DNA of 64,000 nucleotides from Endomychus coccineus (lineage: Eukaryota > Arthropoda > Insecta > Coleoptera > Endomychidae). Shown piece by piece: positions 1-12,200 of the stretch (position 1 is its first letter; every line of letters begins with the position of its first letter). Below the pieces are notes generated by a model, which ran no database searches, was not told the origin of the DNA, and worked only from the letters and a program-made list of their open reading frames with translations. Made by a program: the position numbers and the translations under genes. The DNA lies in contig OY294067.1 of assembly GCA_958510875.1 (NCBI GenBank), positions 236,572,361 through 236,636,360 on the forward strand, given 5' to 3'.

Positions 1-286
1 TTGTGTTCACCCTTTTGAAACAGCTTTGTGAATTTAAATAGAATCTCTTGATTAATTCGAATCTGCTCCTGTTGTCTGATCATAATTTCCAAGAAACTTT
101 TCTATAATTTATTCTTCCATATTGATAGTAGCTTATTTAGAAGCCTACCGAAATCGCCGTCGCCACTTTTATATTCGTTTATTGGAAAATATTAAATTGA
201 ATACAGAGATTAAATATAGAAAATTTTTGATCCTCAAAAAGTCAAAGTCAATCTTTCTTATTTATTTTGCGTCACCTTCTCGACAA
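1..286. other. left edge, no gene recognised
   Basis: AT-rich sequence up to the first transposon boundary. A 74-codon open frame starts at 122 but has no recognisable domain, and its 3' part runs into the MITE at 289, so I do not call it a gene. Confidence 0.5.
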
Positions 287-288
287 TA

Positions 289-879
289 CAGTGAAACCTG
301 GTTAATTGGGATCTCAAGGGACCAAGACATATGTACCAATTATTGAGGGTTTCCAATAATCCAGTTTTCCAATTAAGCAGGTTTAAAATTATAGTTGTCT
401 CAATTACAGAGGCCCCCGCTTACAGAGGTCGAAATGTGCCGTTATTCCATTTTTAGAGGTGGAAATGTTAATAAAAATGCATAATCTAATAGAAGTTTTA
501 ATTTTTCAGATTCTGATAACGGTTTATATTTACGTTTGGACATTTTGTACACTTTTATTCCCTTGTTTTTAGGTCAAAATCTGAGATAGTACTGACAAAC
601 AAACCATGCGCGAAAGACGACGCGAAATGTATGTAAACAAACATGTCAAAACATGTTAAAATCTGATTAATTTGTCTCACTTATACAGGTAATTGAGCTA
701 CAGAGTCTCAATTATAGAGGTAAACATCGAAAAAGTCTTAGAATTCAAATTTCATTTAACCAGGTTCAAAAAGTCCCATTAACAGAGGTAATTTAATGAA
801 AATGAACCGGGACCTCGTTGCAACTCTCAATAATAGAGGTTTCTCCCTTATCCAGGTCCCACTTAACCAGGTTTCACTG
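289..879. mobile_element. pogo/Tigger-style MITE (591 bp, TA target site)
   Basis: The element starts CAGTGAAACCTGG and ends with the inverse CCAGGTTTCACTG, flanked by TA at 287-288 and 880-881. That terminal motif and a TA duplication fit the pogo branch of Tc1/mariner (family knowledge). There is no transposase frame. The interior carries several spaced copies of a short motif close to ACAGAGGT in both orientations (for example near 405, 421, 700, 714 and 783), which may be subterminal transposase sites. It is best read as a non-autonomous derivative. Confidence 0.75.
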
Positions 880-881
880 TA

Positions 882-1270
882 TTTGTAAATCATAATACAG
901 GTGAGTCTGAGTATATATACTGCGCTTGTGAGATAATTGTATTTGTCAATTTCATCAAGGCGGTCGACAAAACGCTCCTGAACTGTATCGGACGATTGTA
1001 ACAAATGCATTATATGAATACATTTACTTATTTCTTGTTAGCTTCAGCCAGACTAAAGGAACCTCATCATTGTATCAGGCGACTTCACGAGTGAATATGT
1101 CTAGTAGGTCTATGACTATACGCCGCTTACTGAGTTTTTTATACTTCGACTAGACGAGAAGGAAACCTATAATGTTCGAAGAACATCGTGTGAGTTAGCA
1201 GAGGAATGTAGGGAGAGGAGATAGGCATTCATATTTTTCTTGAAGGCATAGAGAAAGACATCACTAGGTG
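882..1270. other. intergenic, nothing recognised
   Basis: No frame, repeat or RNA signature that I can support. Part of it could be the 3' untranslated region of the adjacent minus-strand LINE. Confidence 0.4.
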
Positions 1271-2470
1271 AAGAGTTTAACAACTTCGTTGTTCGATACA
1301 AAAATTAAGTCTGGTAGGAAGAAGTTCGGCAGGTCTATAGTTGTGGTAGGTAAATAAATAATGAGTGTGAGTGACATCATCAATCAAATAGCTCTCTTCT
1401 GGATAGAATCCCAAAGCTTCAGCGTATGTTTGGGATGCGAATGCTAAACATGTGAACAGTACTCCAGGACTGGTCGAATCTGTGCTTTGTAGATCATGAG
1501 AAGCTGCTGGAATGTAAAGTAGCTCTTGGCACGAAATAGAAAACCAAGTTCTTGTGAAGCGGCTTTTGCAATAAACCTCACATGATCGTCCCATGAGAGG
1601 GTGCTGTTGGTGGTGATCCCGAGCATTGTTATTCATAGGAATAGTTGTACCTGACATCATCATATTAGGGATTGTGGGATCCGCCTGCCTAGAAAAAATA
1701 AAAGCCTATGATTTGGTTGCATTAAACTCTACTAGATTATCAGATTAACATTTCAAAATCGTTGCCAGATCTTCATTGCATCGATCTGTGTCTCCTCTGG
1801 CTTCATTGGATAATATCGGGACACTAAATGACAAAGCAGTATGAAGTGTACCATCATCTGCAAAGCTGAAGATCGTTGACATGGATCAGAAACAAAGTTG
1901 GTGCCAATACAGGTTCCTGTGGAACACAAGCGTTGATAGCCATTGTATCAGAAGATACTCCATCAACCACCACATGAAGTTATCTGTCTGAGAGAAATAT
2001 CGACAGTAAGCGACAAAGTTGAGGCAGCAAACCATATGAAGGAAGTTTCCCAAGATCGGTTTGGTATCAGACCCGGTCAAATCCTTTGGAGATATTCAAT
2101 GATACAGCTAGAGATTCCCCATATTTTTCAATAGGTTTCTGCTATACGTAGCAAGCAGGTCTCCTGTTGATCTCTGCTGACGAAAGCCATATTGCTGGTC
2201 ATTCATGATATTTGATGAGCTCCATGTTGATTGCTTTCTACATCACTTTAGAAATTACAGATAATAGTGTAATGGGCCTGTAATTATTAGGAAAGGCTTT
2301 CGTTCTTCTTTTTGGAATTTGTTGCACTCTACCCGTCTTCTATCTGAAGGAAACACATAAAGTTTGTATGAAAGAGTAAACTGCAGAAAACTGGTGTTAA
2401 TTCAGGTGCACATTCCTTGAGAACAACATGTGGGATTCTGTCTGGCCCCATGCGACTATAGGCCTATAAC
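1271..2470 (-). pseudogene. LINE (Jockey-like) reverse transcriptase relic
   Basis: Read on the minus strand, this carries in order the start of an RT domain (a MGPD..P..VLKEC-like segment near 2400-2460), the block with VDG and INA.VPQ near 1900-2010, and the thumb region with LGIT.NSTLSW.DH, LGFLFRAKSYF, IYKAQIRP.LEYCSH (1444-1626). It ends in a decayed LPNFFLPDL-like tail at about 1271. Several stops and frameshifts break it and the catalytic YADD box is not legible, so it is dead. Related fragments lie at 44.3-46.6 kb (+) and 53.9-55.4 kb (-). Its upstream end stops near the pogo-like element at 2505. Confidence 0.75.
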
Positions 2471-2504
2471 TGTGTGCCTTATTGTGGCTGACCCATACGA
2501 ATTA

Positions 2505-4407
2505 GGGTAAACAATACAGTTGTTGGCATTGCGATAGTTATTGATACTCTCTCCAAAAAGTGTGAATAATAAGATATATTTATCCTACTTTTGCGCGTTT
2601 GCGCCAGCATATTCTGGTTTAAATACATTTCCTACAAGATGGCGTCAGATTTGTTTTCACTCAGTTGTCATTCTCAATAAAGTGAAGGACAAAGTTTTGG
2701 CGGTCTGTAACAAAGTCTCCATTGTTTTTAACTGAAACAGAAATTTACAAGGAGGGAGTCGTCTTTCAAACTTCGTGTTTATGTTGTAAATCATGTGCCA
2801 GTGAAAATTGAAAGTTATTGATTATTTAGGTAAAATTATAACTTATTGTACTTTTACTATATTTCTAACCTCATTTATTCCGATAATTTACCCATTTTCG
2901 GGGGTGCCAATAACTGAGCTTCAGAACAGAATGAATTTAGTTATTGGCATACGGTGCCAACAACTGAATAAGTTTTGGGACTTCTAAAATAAATCAAGAA
3001 TGCATCTCTTTTCTCCACACACCATAATAAACTTCTAAAAAGAGACCAAATATGATCAAATTATTTCTAGACAGTTGTTGGCATATCACTATAACTTAGG
3101 GCATGCCAATTACTAAATTTAATCGGAAATTTCTTCTTACCTAGATATCTATCTTTTTCTTAGATTATGCCGACAGTAAGTCAAGGAAAAGGATCGTACA
3201 GAAAAAAAAATGACGAAAATTATGTACGGAAAGCTTTGGAAGCTATCGAGAATGGTATGCCAAAAAAGACTGCTTCCAGAAATTTTGGAATACCAAGGCA
3301 GACATTACATTTTGGAGTAAGTGAAAAATTTTCGAACCGCCAGTCCAGAATCACAGGGAATAAGAGCTTTTGTTACAGGGGATACTGGAAAGTCACCGCA
3401 AAGGATTCCCACATAGAAAGGAACACTTGCAATCAAGCGTCCAAAGGTTTTTGGATGACCAACCGCGAAAAAATTCATTCAAAGACAATGCCAGGTGATG
3501 GCTGGTACAAGGATGTGAGTGAACCCGACATTAGAAAATGGTTTTTAGATATAGAAACATATTTGAGACAAGAAAACTTATTTATTTTCTTCGACATCCT
3601 GACAAAGTTTTTAACGCCGATGAAACAAATTTTCAGCTATGCCCAAAAACTAAAAACGTAGTAACACTTCGAGAAACACGTAATGTTTATGAAGTGAATC
3701 GTGGGAGCATCCAAATCTACTTTAACTGTTATGTTTATATTTTCTGCAGCAGGAGATAAAACTCCACCGATATGGATCTGTACATGATGATGATTGGGGT
3801 ATAGAATGGATGAAGGCAGAATTATTTTATGAATATGTAAACAAAGTGTAGCATCCCTATCCAATTAAAAAGAATATTTCCTTTCCAGTAGTGTTTTTTT
3901 ATAGATGGGAATAGTACCCACCAATCGTATAAAGTGAGTACACTTTGTATGCACCTGCAAACTATCTTGATTTGAATTTATTCATGGAATGCAGATGCTA
4001 TCAATTATTCAAATTTTATATTTTTATATATGTATTTATTTTTTCTATTAACACCTACCTAATGAAGAAGTACTTACCTATCTGGTACCATTGATTAATA
4101 ATTAATGCTAGCATCTATTTCTTTTTATTTCACAATTTTGCAATGAGGTGAATAATGTGTGCCAATATTTACTAAACATGTGCCAGTAATTGTCTCAAAG
4201 ATGCCAATAACTGTGTTTATGTATATTTTTTATTCACGCAAATGTAGAAATTATTTAATTATGGTAAGAACAAACTAAAGTTTGATATAAAATGTAATAT
4301 TTTCTTTATATTATAAGCAACTTACTTTTATGATTTTGTAATACATAAATAAATGCAACACAAAATGAAAATTCAAAATGCTGAAGGTGCCAATAACTCT
4401 CTTACCC
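2505..4407 (+). mobile_element. pogo-like DNA transposon with TA target site (1903 bp)
   Basis: The left end reads GGGTAA and the right end TTACCC, each flanked by TA (2503-2504, 4408-4409). The ends share an imperfect inverted repeat reaching an AGTTATTGGCA-like block. Close variants of TGCCAATAACTG recur near both ends in both orientations: about 2518, 2904, 2939, 2953, 3071, 3101, 4158, 4180, 4201 and 4387. Such clusters are expected of subterminal transposase-binding sites (inference). The broken pogo-family transposase at 3167-3975 lies in the middle, so this is a full-length but inactive copy. Confidence 0.8.
3167..3975 (+). pseudogene. pogo/CENP-B-type DDE transposase, frameshifted
   Basis: The first 50 codons after ATG 3167 form a psq-type helix-turn-helix (motif MPKKTASRNFGIPRQTL), the DNA-binding domain of pogo and CENP-B proteins. 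After about codon 50 the frame shifts: a neighbouring frame resembles the GFP..K..L segment, followed by PGDGWYKD and, in another frame at 3610-3660, FNADETNFQLCPK, which matches the first-aspartate box. Downstream fragments resemble the AGDKTPP, ELFYEYVNK and FFIDGN.TH blocks, the last being the second-aspartate region. At least three frameshifts and early stops make it non-functional. Intact homologues are roughly 400-550 residues. Confidence 0.8.
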
Positions 4408-4409
4408 TA

Positions 4410-4604
4410 CTCTAGATGCTGGCACACAACTCGCTATTCGTAGAATAGGGAATGTACACATGTACTAGAAATTTTATGGTCCTAGTATATAATATACGAG
4501 CCTATAATATAATGCATTTGTGCGAGAAAGACAACAATCAATTACGACAAATTTTCTAAAATCTACTACCCTAGTGTTCCCAAAAACATGTAAGAATGTA
4601 TCAA
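4410..4604. other. short spacer, nothing recognised
   Basis: AT-rich spacer between two repeats, without a motif that I can support. Confidence 0.4.
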
Positions 4605-5640
4605 ACTAACGCGTCAAAAATTTAAGAAACTAAACTGCGATGTCCTTGTCGCTTGGAGTTTCGGACCTACGTACGCCGCTATCGTGAATCAAAACATGTT
4701 AGCGGGGTTCATTGAGTTAGACCACGGTCGTACATACAGGTCTGGCGACTCGTATGTTGGACATGAGTCTCTTACGGGTCGCCAAACTCGTAGTCCCTCG
4801 CTCAGCCAATAGCTAGCGCTTGGATCGGTAAAACGATTTCTTTCCGGAATCACAAGCAGTGTTACTAAGTATTCTGATTTGAGAGAGGAATAGAACTGTT
4901 ACTCTTGTCAAAATGTATTGCTCACCTTAAAAATAACTTCCCCTTTTTCGCACACATAAAAGACCTCGTTAAAACGATTTCTTTCCGGAGTATGTACTTA
5001 TTATCTAAGGCTTTTTTTGGTAGTAATTTAAAAAGAACATTTTTTTAATTAAATTAGGATTACAATCAAAATACATGTATACTAGTTTAGTATGTTGTCT
5101 TTCATTATGTTTACAATATATACATTATACACTAAAACCTCCGGTACTGTACACTCGACGGGTCCGGAAACCTCGGCTATATTGACACTGCCAATTTTTC
5201 TCGTAACGCAATATATACTATTCTGATTTGAGAGAGGAATAGAACTGTTACTCTTGTCAAACTCACCTTAAAAATAACTTCATAAAAGACCTCGTTAAAA
5301 CGATTTCTATCCAGAATCGCAAGCATCCACTTTTAACGCATTTCCGCATCTTTCGGCACTTTAAAAACAGAAGTTTGTTGCTTTACACTTTTGTACCCCG
5401 TTTTGCATTTCGGCACAATGCATGGTTTCGTAATTTGTTTCTAAAAACGCTGGTATTCCTTGTGTTTACAAGTCAACTGACAGTTGTCAGAGAATATTCC
5501 TACGTTACGACTTTTGGTACTACGCGACAGTCGACGCTTAGCGGACTCACTTCTCACATAGGAAACAGCCCCGAGTTTCCAGACTCGTATGTACGACCGT
5601 GAGTTAGACTCAACGGCGGAGTTCTACCGCAACCAACAAT
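4605..5640. repeat. inverted-repeat element with internal direct duplication
   Basis: A GC-richer block at 4714-4752 (containing GAGTTAGACCACGGTCGTAC) returns inverted at 5576-5612, giving an inverted-repeat frame. Inside it, the stretch around TCTGATTTGAGAGAGGAATA at 4873-4997 is repeated directly, with small deletions, at 5222-5325. The box AAAACGATTTCTTTCC recurs at 4830 and 4973, with a variant at 5299. The segment 4611-4660 is also found inverted at 37.39-37.44 kb, so it belongs to a dispersed family. No coding sequence. Element class unknown. Confidence 0.55.
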
Positions 5641-6087
5641 GCAGGTTGAACATTTAATTCGTTCGCATTTAAAAGTATAGAAATATCAACTATATCGGTG
5701 GGAAGTATTATGCTTGGTTTATAGCCTATTTGGTCATTATTCTATGTAACATCCTTCTGTCGTCATACATTTTCTAGTTATTCTATGCATGCTATAGTTT
5801 GCGTCGGACATGAGATATTTGTTCTGTGGTCATCTATTGTCACTCACTGTCACATCCGTACACGTCAGTTGTCATCCACCTTGTAATTTTTTTAACTTTC
5901 AATCTGGAAATTTTTTATGGTTTATACTAATAATCCCTTTGAAGATCTAGCATTTGGACATAAAAGTAAAATAACGTATTCCCGTAACCATGATTAGTAA
6001 CTGCAATGTATGTATTATACTCACCTAGCTATGTATTGTTCAAAAAAATCGTAATTATACTTTTTTATTGATTGCAAATTCTTATAG
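5641..6087. other. upstream intron or 5' flank of the TJAP1-like gene
   Basis: No exon recognised. An ATG at about 5919 opens a 19-codon frame, but the nearest possible donor leaves the wrong phase for the exon at 6088, so the true first coding exon is not identified here. Confidence 0.35.
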
Positions 6088-6299
6088 GAATGTGGATGTA
6101 TTTGTAGAAGTTGTGTTTCAAATGATAATGAAATCCATTTACATGTTGAAATAGAACACATGAAACAGAAATTGCTTGAACGTGATACCCATATAATAAG
6201 ACTGGAAACAAATTTTTTAAAGGAAACTGACGAAATTCCCAGTGATGAGTTTACTGCTGTCAAGGATGAATTAGTAACATATCGAGATAAATATGAGAG
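6088..6299 (+). CDS. TJAP1-like gene, first visible exon
   Basis: The acceptor is CTTATAG and the donor is AG|GTTTGA, a weak but usable GT site. The exon encodes 70 codons plus two bases, starting ECGCIC with a Cx1Cx2C motif and continuing into a heptad-rich helix. It contains no initiating Met at its start, and the phase demands an upstream coding exon ending on a codon boundary. Confidence 0.75.
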
Positions 6300-9200
6300 G
6301 TTTGATTTTATATCTCTATTTTGTTTATATGTTTGAATTTTATAATGATAGATAAAGAAGATGAGCATTGAATATGAATCTTCAGATTGACACTTTGATA
6401 TTGAAAAGTTGTTGGTTGTACTTAAAGTTTACATAGTTGTGACAAATTTCAGAAAGATTTTGTTTTACAGCATTCACTCTTTCAAGAAGTAATTTTCTCA
6501 TTCTAAACCCCAGTTTAGAAGTTTAATAATATTGATTGAAATAGCGAAGCTCTTATAGATTCTATTTCCAAGTTGATGAATATTCACATCTCTAAGTCAA
6601 GACAAAAATGTCATACTAATTCTGAAGTTGTTGATGAAATCCTAAATCAGTTGTTACTTGTGTATAATTCCATTAAGGCCTATAAAAATACTTCACTGTT
6701 CATTAGCCAAAAACAAAATATTTTTATTCAGTTTCTTGATTAGTGCTTAGAACATTGAAGCTTAAGTCTCCAGGCCTTACTTGAGAAATCTTGATAGAAC
6801 AAAGCCATTAAAACACCAAAATTATGGTTCCAGTAGAAGACTCTTGATTTCATCTGACATTTTGTCATCATCTCACTTTGAGCCATTGTGAATATCAAAG
6901 TAACAAGTTAACATAGAAAAAAAATTAATCTGTTGAAGGTAAATCAAGCTGAAGAAAATTAGATGTAGCCAAGTCATAACATCACAACATTTACAAAGTA
7001 GATAGAAATGTTCAATAAAGGTTTATAAAATTAATTAATCAAAAATAGTATCCAATATTTTAGGTTTTTACGCCTGAAATATTGTTTACCATCCCCATAC
7101 AATTTTTGCTAAAAAAAATGTTCTACCTAAGTTCATCATGGTCTGCTGACATGAAAAGTAAAACAAGATTCTAATTTAAATAACAAAAACTTTTCATCAG
7201 CTTCTGACTCTTCTTCTCCTTACGAGACTTCACTTTCTTCATTTAGCACTAGCATAAAAAGTAAATATGAAATAACAATTTCACTTCAGATCATATGCTT
7301 CAACCTTTTCAACAACAAATAATGTTAAACGGTAACATTTATATCTACTTTGAACTCAAAGACAATTTTAACTCTTCAAATGTCTTTCTGAATTTATAAG
7401 GTAAATGCAAAATAGTTAATTTAAGTTATATATCTTTTTCCTAATGTTAAGCAAAATACACCTACTGATGTTCAGATCCCTAGCTGAATTTTGTAGACAA
7501 AATAAGAGGTTTTTGATTCCTATTTGAATTTCTTTTAGGAATTGTTTCTGGTTTGTCAGCTAATTCGATTTTCCAAAAACCTATTCAAAGGTTTTGTTTT
7601 TGTATTTATTATAATCACTGTATCAGGACCGCAGTTATGATTTTGAAATATTTTATTGCTCTAAATTCATAATCACAAGTCTATGTTCCAACAATTTATG
7701 TCTAAGCCATGCTTCAAAACTCGTTCAATATTAAACAATAATTAAAAACAAAAGTATTACAACTAGATGAAAACGGTCGTACTATACGTTCATGTTTAAT
7801 TTATTATTCTTTAGTGTATTTAATATCATCACTAAGCTTATATAATAACATTTGTCAAATTCACAAAATGTTATCAGGACCGCAGTTACGATTTTGAAAC
7901 ATTTTATTGCTTTAAATCCATGATCAAAAGTCTGTGTCTATCAACTAATAGTAGTTCTAATTGATTTTCACTTTATTGCAGGTTATGTGATGCCCATAAA
8001 CGAGTTCAAAGAGTAAATCAAGGATTAGAAGATAAGTTATTAAAGTTAGTAGATATATGTCAAACAGACAAAAACACGTTGACCAAAGATGTTGCAGTTT
8101 TGTCACAAAAATTAGCAGAATCCAATTACACAATAAAGAAATTGACAGAAAGCAATGTGAGTATTTTTGCTGATGTTCTAATATTTGTTGTATTATTGTA
8201 ATTGAACCACCAAGGTACTTATTGGTTGAAATCAATTTTATAGAATCACAAAATCTGAAACTTTTTTACAGTGCCGTTTTTTCGGTAACACTTAGTTCTA
8301 GGCTATTATTTCGTCACGGAAGGGAGAGATGTAGAGTTCTTGGTAGTCTTGTACAAACATTCTGCCGTTTTTTGGAAATTAAAAAATGTTTGATTTTCTC
8401 GACGGAATTTCCAAATAATAATTGCATTCGCGAGTTCTAAGCAGAATTCTAAATAACGGCTATCATAATTCGTAATTAGAATTATTGGAAAAACATTTTT
8501 GCTCCACAATTTTTCCGCTTCAACATATTCGAACATATTTTCTTCTAGAGTTCTGATGACAGTTTCTAGTGACGCTGGAAGAGTTCTATCATAATCCGCA
8601 ATCAGATCTCATGGAAAAATTTTGCGATTGTTATTTTCAGAATTTTTCCTCTTCAACTTTTGCACATATTTTCTTCGGAGATCTTATGAGAGTACCGAGT
8701 GGCAGCTGAATAATTCTGTCATAATCCGCAATTAGAACTCATGTAAAACTATTTTTACTTTTCGCCGTTTTCCCGCTTCAAATTACGAACATATTTTCTC
8801 TGCGGATTTTGCTAGAACTCTTCAGGCGCCATTCGGATCTCTTATCAGAACACTAGAAGAAAATTTGTTCGGAATTTGCACCCCGAAAATTGCGAAAAAT
8901 TAAAGAAGTATTGTTTAAAATTACCAAGAACTAGACATATTCATTTCGTGACGAAATAAGCGGTTAGAACAAATTGTTTCTTCCAAATAAGCGTGACGTG
9001 AAGTTAGCAGCGCCACCAAAGTTTTTAAGCTATTGCATATAGCTTTTATCGCGGGCTTTGAGCGCGGTGACCGAATCAAGAAATTCCGTAACGAAAAATA
9101 ACCTAAGACCTAAACACCTAACATGTGTCAAATTAATTAATTAATTTGAAGTTTCTAAAAGCGAGAAATTTCGCTATTTTATACGAATGTTATAACACTC

Positions 9201-12200
9201 TAGCGCTTTAGACTCCGGGATTTTCACGTGGCCTATCGAAATTAGAAGGTTCGAATTGTATAAAAACACAATTGCATGAACGCCAGACTTTCCATGTAAT
9301 TAGCTACGAACGTAATCATTTTGAAATATGCCTCGAGGAGCTCGCTACGCGTCAGTTAGAGTTTATACGTTAGACGAGCGTAGCAGAGACCTGAGAGTAC
9401 CTGCTTCTATTTTTATTAAATTTTCCTATTTAATCGACATTTTGGGGCCCGAGACTATGCTATTTAGTTGGCCCCGTTCATAAACTAACAACATGGAGTG
9501 AAAACCGCATGCGAAAAGTCCTCGTAAAGACGTTCTATGTTCCGAAGATTTGCACTTTTCTAACTCGCCAGCTACGCGCTATTTTCCTATTCAATGGACA
9601 TTTATCGAAAAAAGAAGGGCCGTCGGGCACGGTCCGATACTAAATCTAACTACATGGAGCGAAAACGGCACGCGAAAAGTCGTCGTAAAGCCGTATTAGG
9701 TACAACCAGTTTGCACTTTTCTAACTCGCGTGCTACGGGCTTCTCACGTGAACGTCATTCAATTTACGGAAAATTAACTATTTCAAAACCGTTTTTGACC
9801 CGGATTGTGGCTATCACGACCTCTGAAAAGGTGTGAAAGTTCACATAATTATTTCATAATTTTTAGTTCATTATTGTTTTACAACTGAAATAAATAGGTA
9901 TGAAATTTGTAGGTTATTGATGATGTCAGTGTGACAGTGACATAATTATTTATGTCGCTCTCTCGGGTGACTAATATTGAAAAATAGTATATCACGACAA
10001 AAAACGATAATTCTACATTCAAGTTTTATCATAATCGAAGGCAAGCTGCATCGACTGCATCTTTGTTGCAAGAATTCAAAAGACTGTCTTTAAATAGTGT
10101 TCAGACTACAGCTCAAAGTGTCTTAGATTTGATTAGTAATAGAAATGGCATTTCAATAATGACTTTCAATTGCCAAAGTCTAAATAGTCACAAATACGAT
10201 TTACAAGATTCAGTTACGAGACAAACAAATGTGTTACTTCTTACCGAAACTTGCATGGCGCATGTTAATTCGATTGAAATACCTAATTTCAATTGTATTG
10301 TTCAATTCAAACGAGATATTGTTCCAAAAGGTGGGGTAGCTATTTACCAAAATAATAATTATGTTACTAATATTATGACTCCGAATATTGAAATAAATAT
10401 TGCACACGTTAGCGATGTTAATGTTAGGCGCTCATTTGTTGGAGATATTTGTGCGTGCTTATGCAAACTTAGAAATGACCTACACATAGTCATGGTAGCA
10501 ATTTACATTTCTCCGAATCCAAAATTGGACGAGGTAGAGCATTTTATTGATCGCACTTTACTGGAGTACACTGAAGAAGGGTCGAAAATACTTGGTACAA
10601 ATGGTAATAAATTTCCACTTATCTTGGCTGGCGATTTCAACATCAACTTCGCTGATAAAAAATCAGAGCGGTTGACAACTTTTCTTTCGGAAAAATTGAA
10701 TTTGAAAATGAATAATGATCCACAAGAATCCACAACAAAATATGGGACCACCATTGACGCGGTATTTTCCAGATATTTAGAGGATATCAAGTCTCAAACT
10801 TATGTCTCTTATTTCAGTTATTCAGTTACCATAAACCTATAGTTTCAATGATAACAAATTCCTGAATAACCTACATGTATTGTAAGATAATTAAAATATT
10901 TTAAACGATATTAACTTCTCATTTATTCAATAAAAGAAAAAAAATTGTTTTCTTATCGGTCACCACGCTCAAAAAATGTAACTTGAATTAATATCAAAGA
11001 AAAAACTTGAATTAATAAGTATCAAAGAAAAAAAATACTGCATAAATTAAAAATAAAAAATAGTTATAATTGCATAAGTTGAGAAAAAATGCTATGCAAT
11101 AGCTTTACCGCGGCAGTCCCCGAGTGCCACACGTCTTTTATTTTTTGTTCTTGAGGATATTTCGCCTTAACTCCTGAACTTTTTGGGCGAGCTACGACTC
11201 CAAAACTATGTGTTGTTGGAATTTTTCAAAAAAGCGGCGCCAACTTCACAGGATTTGGAGATTACTTCAATTAAATGAAGGCTTATAAATTTTTTCATGT
11301 TGTGTCTGACCATTCCAATACATTGATTTTGAGAATTATATTTGTTTTAGCCTTTTTTTCAATTCATGTGTGTTCTCTAGTAGTTAATTTGAAATTATAT
11401 TATTCAAATATAATGTAATATAATCATTCAATTGAGGATCTGTTTATAAGGATGATAATAGTAAATAACATTTGTCTGACATTTAAATATAAGAAAGCAA
11501 ATATGATTTAGTAATAGAGTTCATTTGGTCTAGTTTAACACAACCAGAATGAGTTTCATTATATTCAACTAATTTGACTGAAAATACCCTTCTTGATATA
11601 ATTTCATCTATTTTACATATCTTCTACTTGGTGTGAAAAAGAGGCATGACTTCTGATTGTTAAACAACTACCTCTCTGGTTAATACCAGGGATATTGAAT
11701 TATAATATATTCGTGAATAGGAAAAAGTATTGTGAATATTTAGTACAACGGAATTAGCAAGAGGATGGGAACAATGCTACTAAGAATTGAGAGTTTGATA
11801 TGTTATGCACGATGGGTACAGTGTACAGTATTGCCTGATGATAACCTTGACAACTTATAGCACGTAGGTTCTTCAAACAGCTGCTAAATTAGCATTACCT
11901 TCAATATTACTATGATTCTGTAAATAAGAAACAATCACCCTTATCCATTAAAAATATTGTTGAAGTTCTGAGAACCTTTCAGGTACCAAGTAGCCATCAT
12001 CAGATTAAACTAAATTAGAAATCAAAATGTGCAGGTTTGAATACTATTTGGAATTAATAAGGTATATAAGGGATTACCCTTAGCTGGAGATAAATCTTGC
12101 CATTGCTGTGTTTAAAGAGTGATAAACTTCCATGAGAAGTGGTGTGATCCGTATTTAAAATATCTTCGGCTAACGCTGATTTTTCACAATTATTTTTCTT

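Larger units (their letters stand above)
9028..11125 (+). mobile_element. Helentron-type (Helitron-2) element, internally deleted
   Basis: TTTGAGCGCGGTGACCGA at 9057-9074 is matched 17 of 18 by an inverse copy at 10956-10973, like the subterminal inverted repeats described for Helentrons. A small hairpin (GCTAT-GCA-ATAGC, 11091-11103) followed by a CCGCGG box lies at the right end; a similar hairpin (9028-9044) precedes the left repeat and may be the end of an abutting copy. The body keeps the C-terminal endonuclease at 9988-10865, but Rep and helicase parts are absent. Their place is taken by a core shared with elements at 31.9 and 54.4 kb. Confidence 0.55.

Noticed and set aside
5919..5978. 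ATG-led 19-codon frame as the first exon of the TJAP1-like gene.
   Set aside because: The only nearby GT leaves a phase incompatible with the exon at 6088.
9028..9044. Left hairpin as the 5' terminus of the Helentron.
   Set aside because: Helentron hairpins are expected at the 3' end; its direct orientation relative to 11091-11103 suits an abutting earlier copy better, so the true 5' end is left open.
9594..9836. 80-codon Arg/Lys-rich frame that might be a small conserved gene because it recurs at 54.9 kb.
   Set aside because: Conservation reflects recent copying of the element; the 54.9-kb copy has a 10-bp deletion that breaks the frame.
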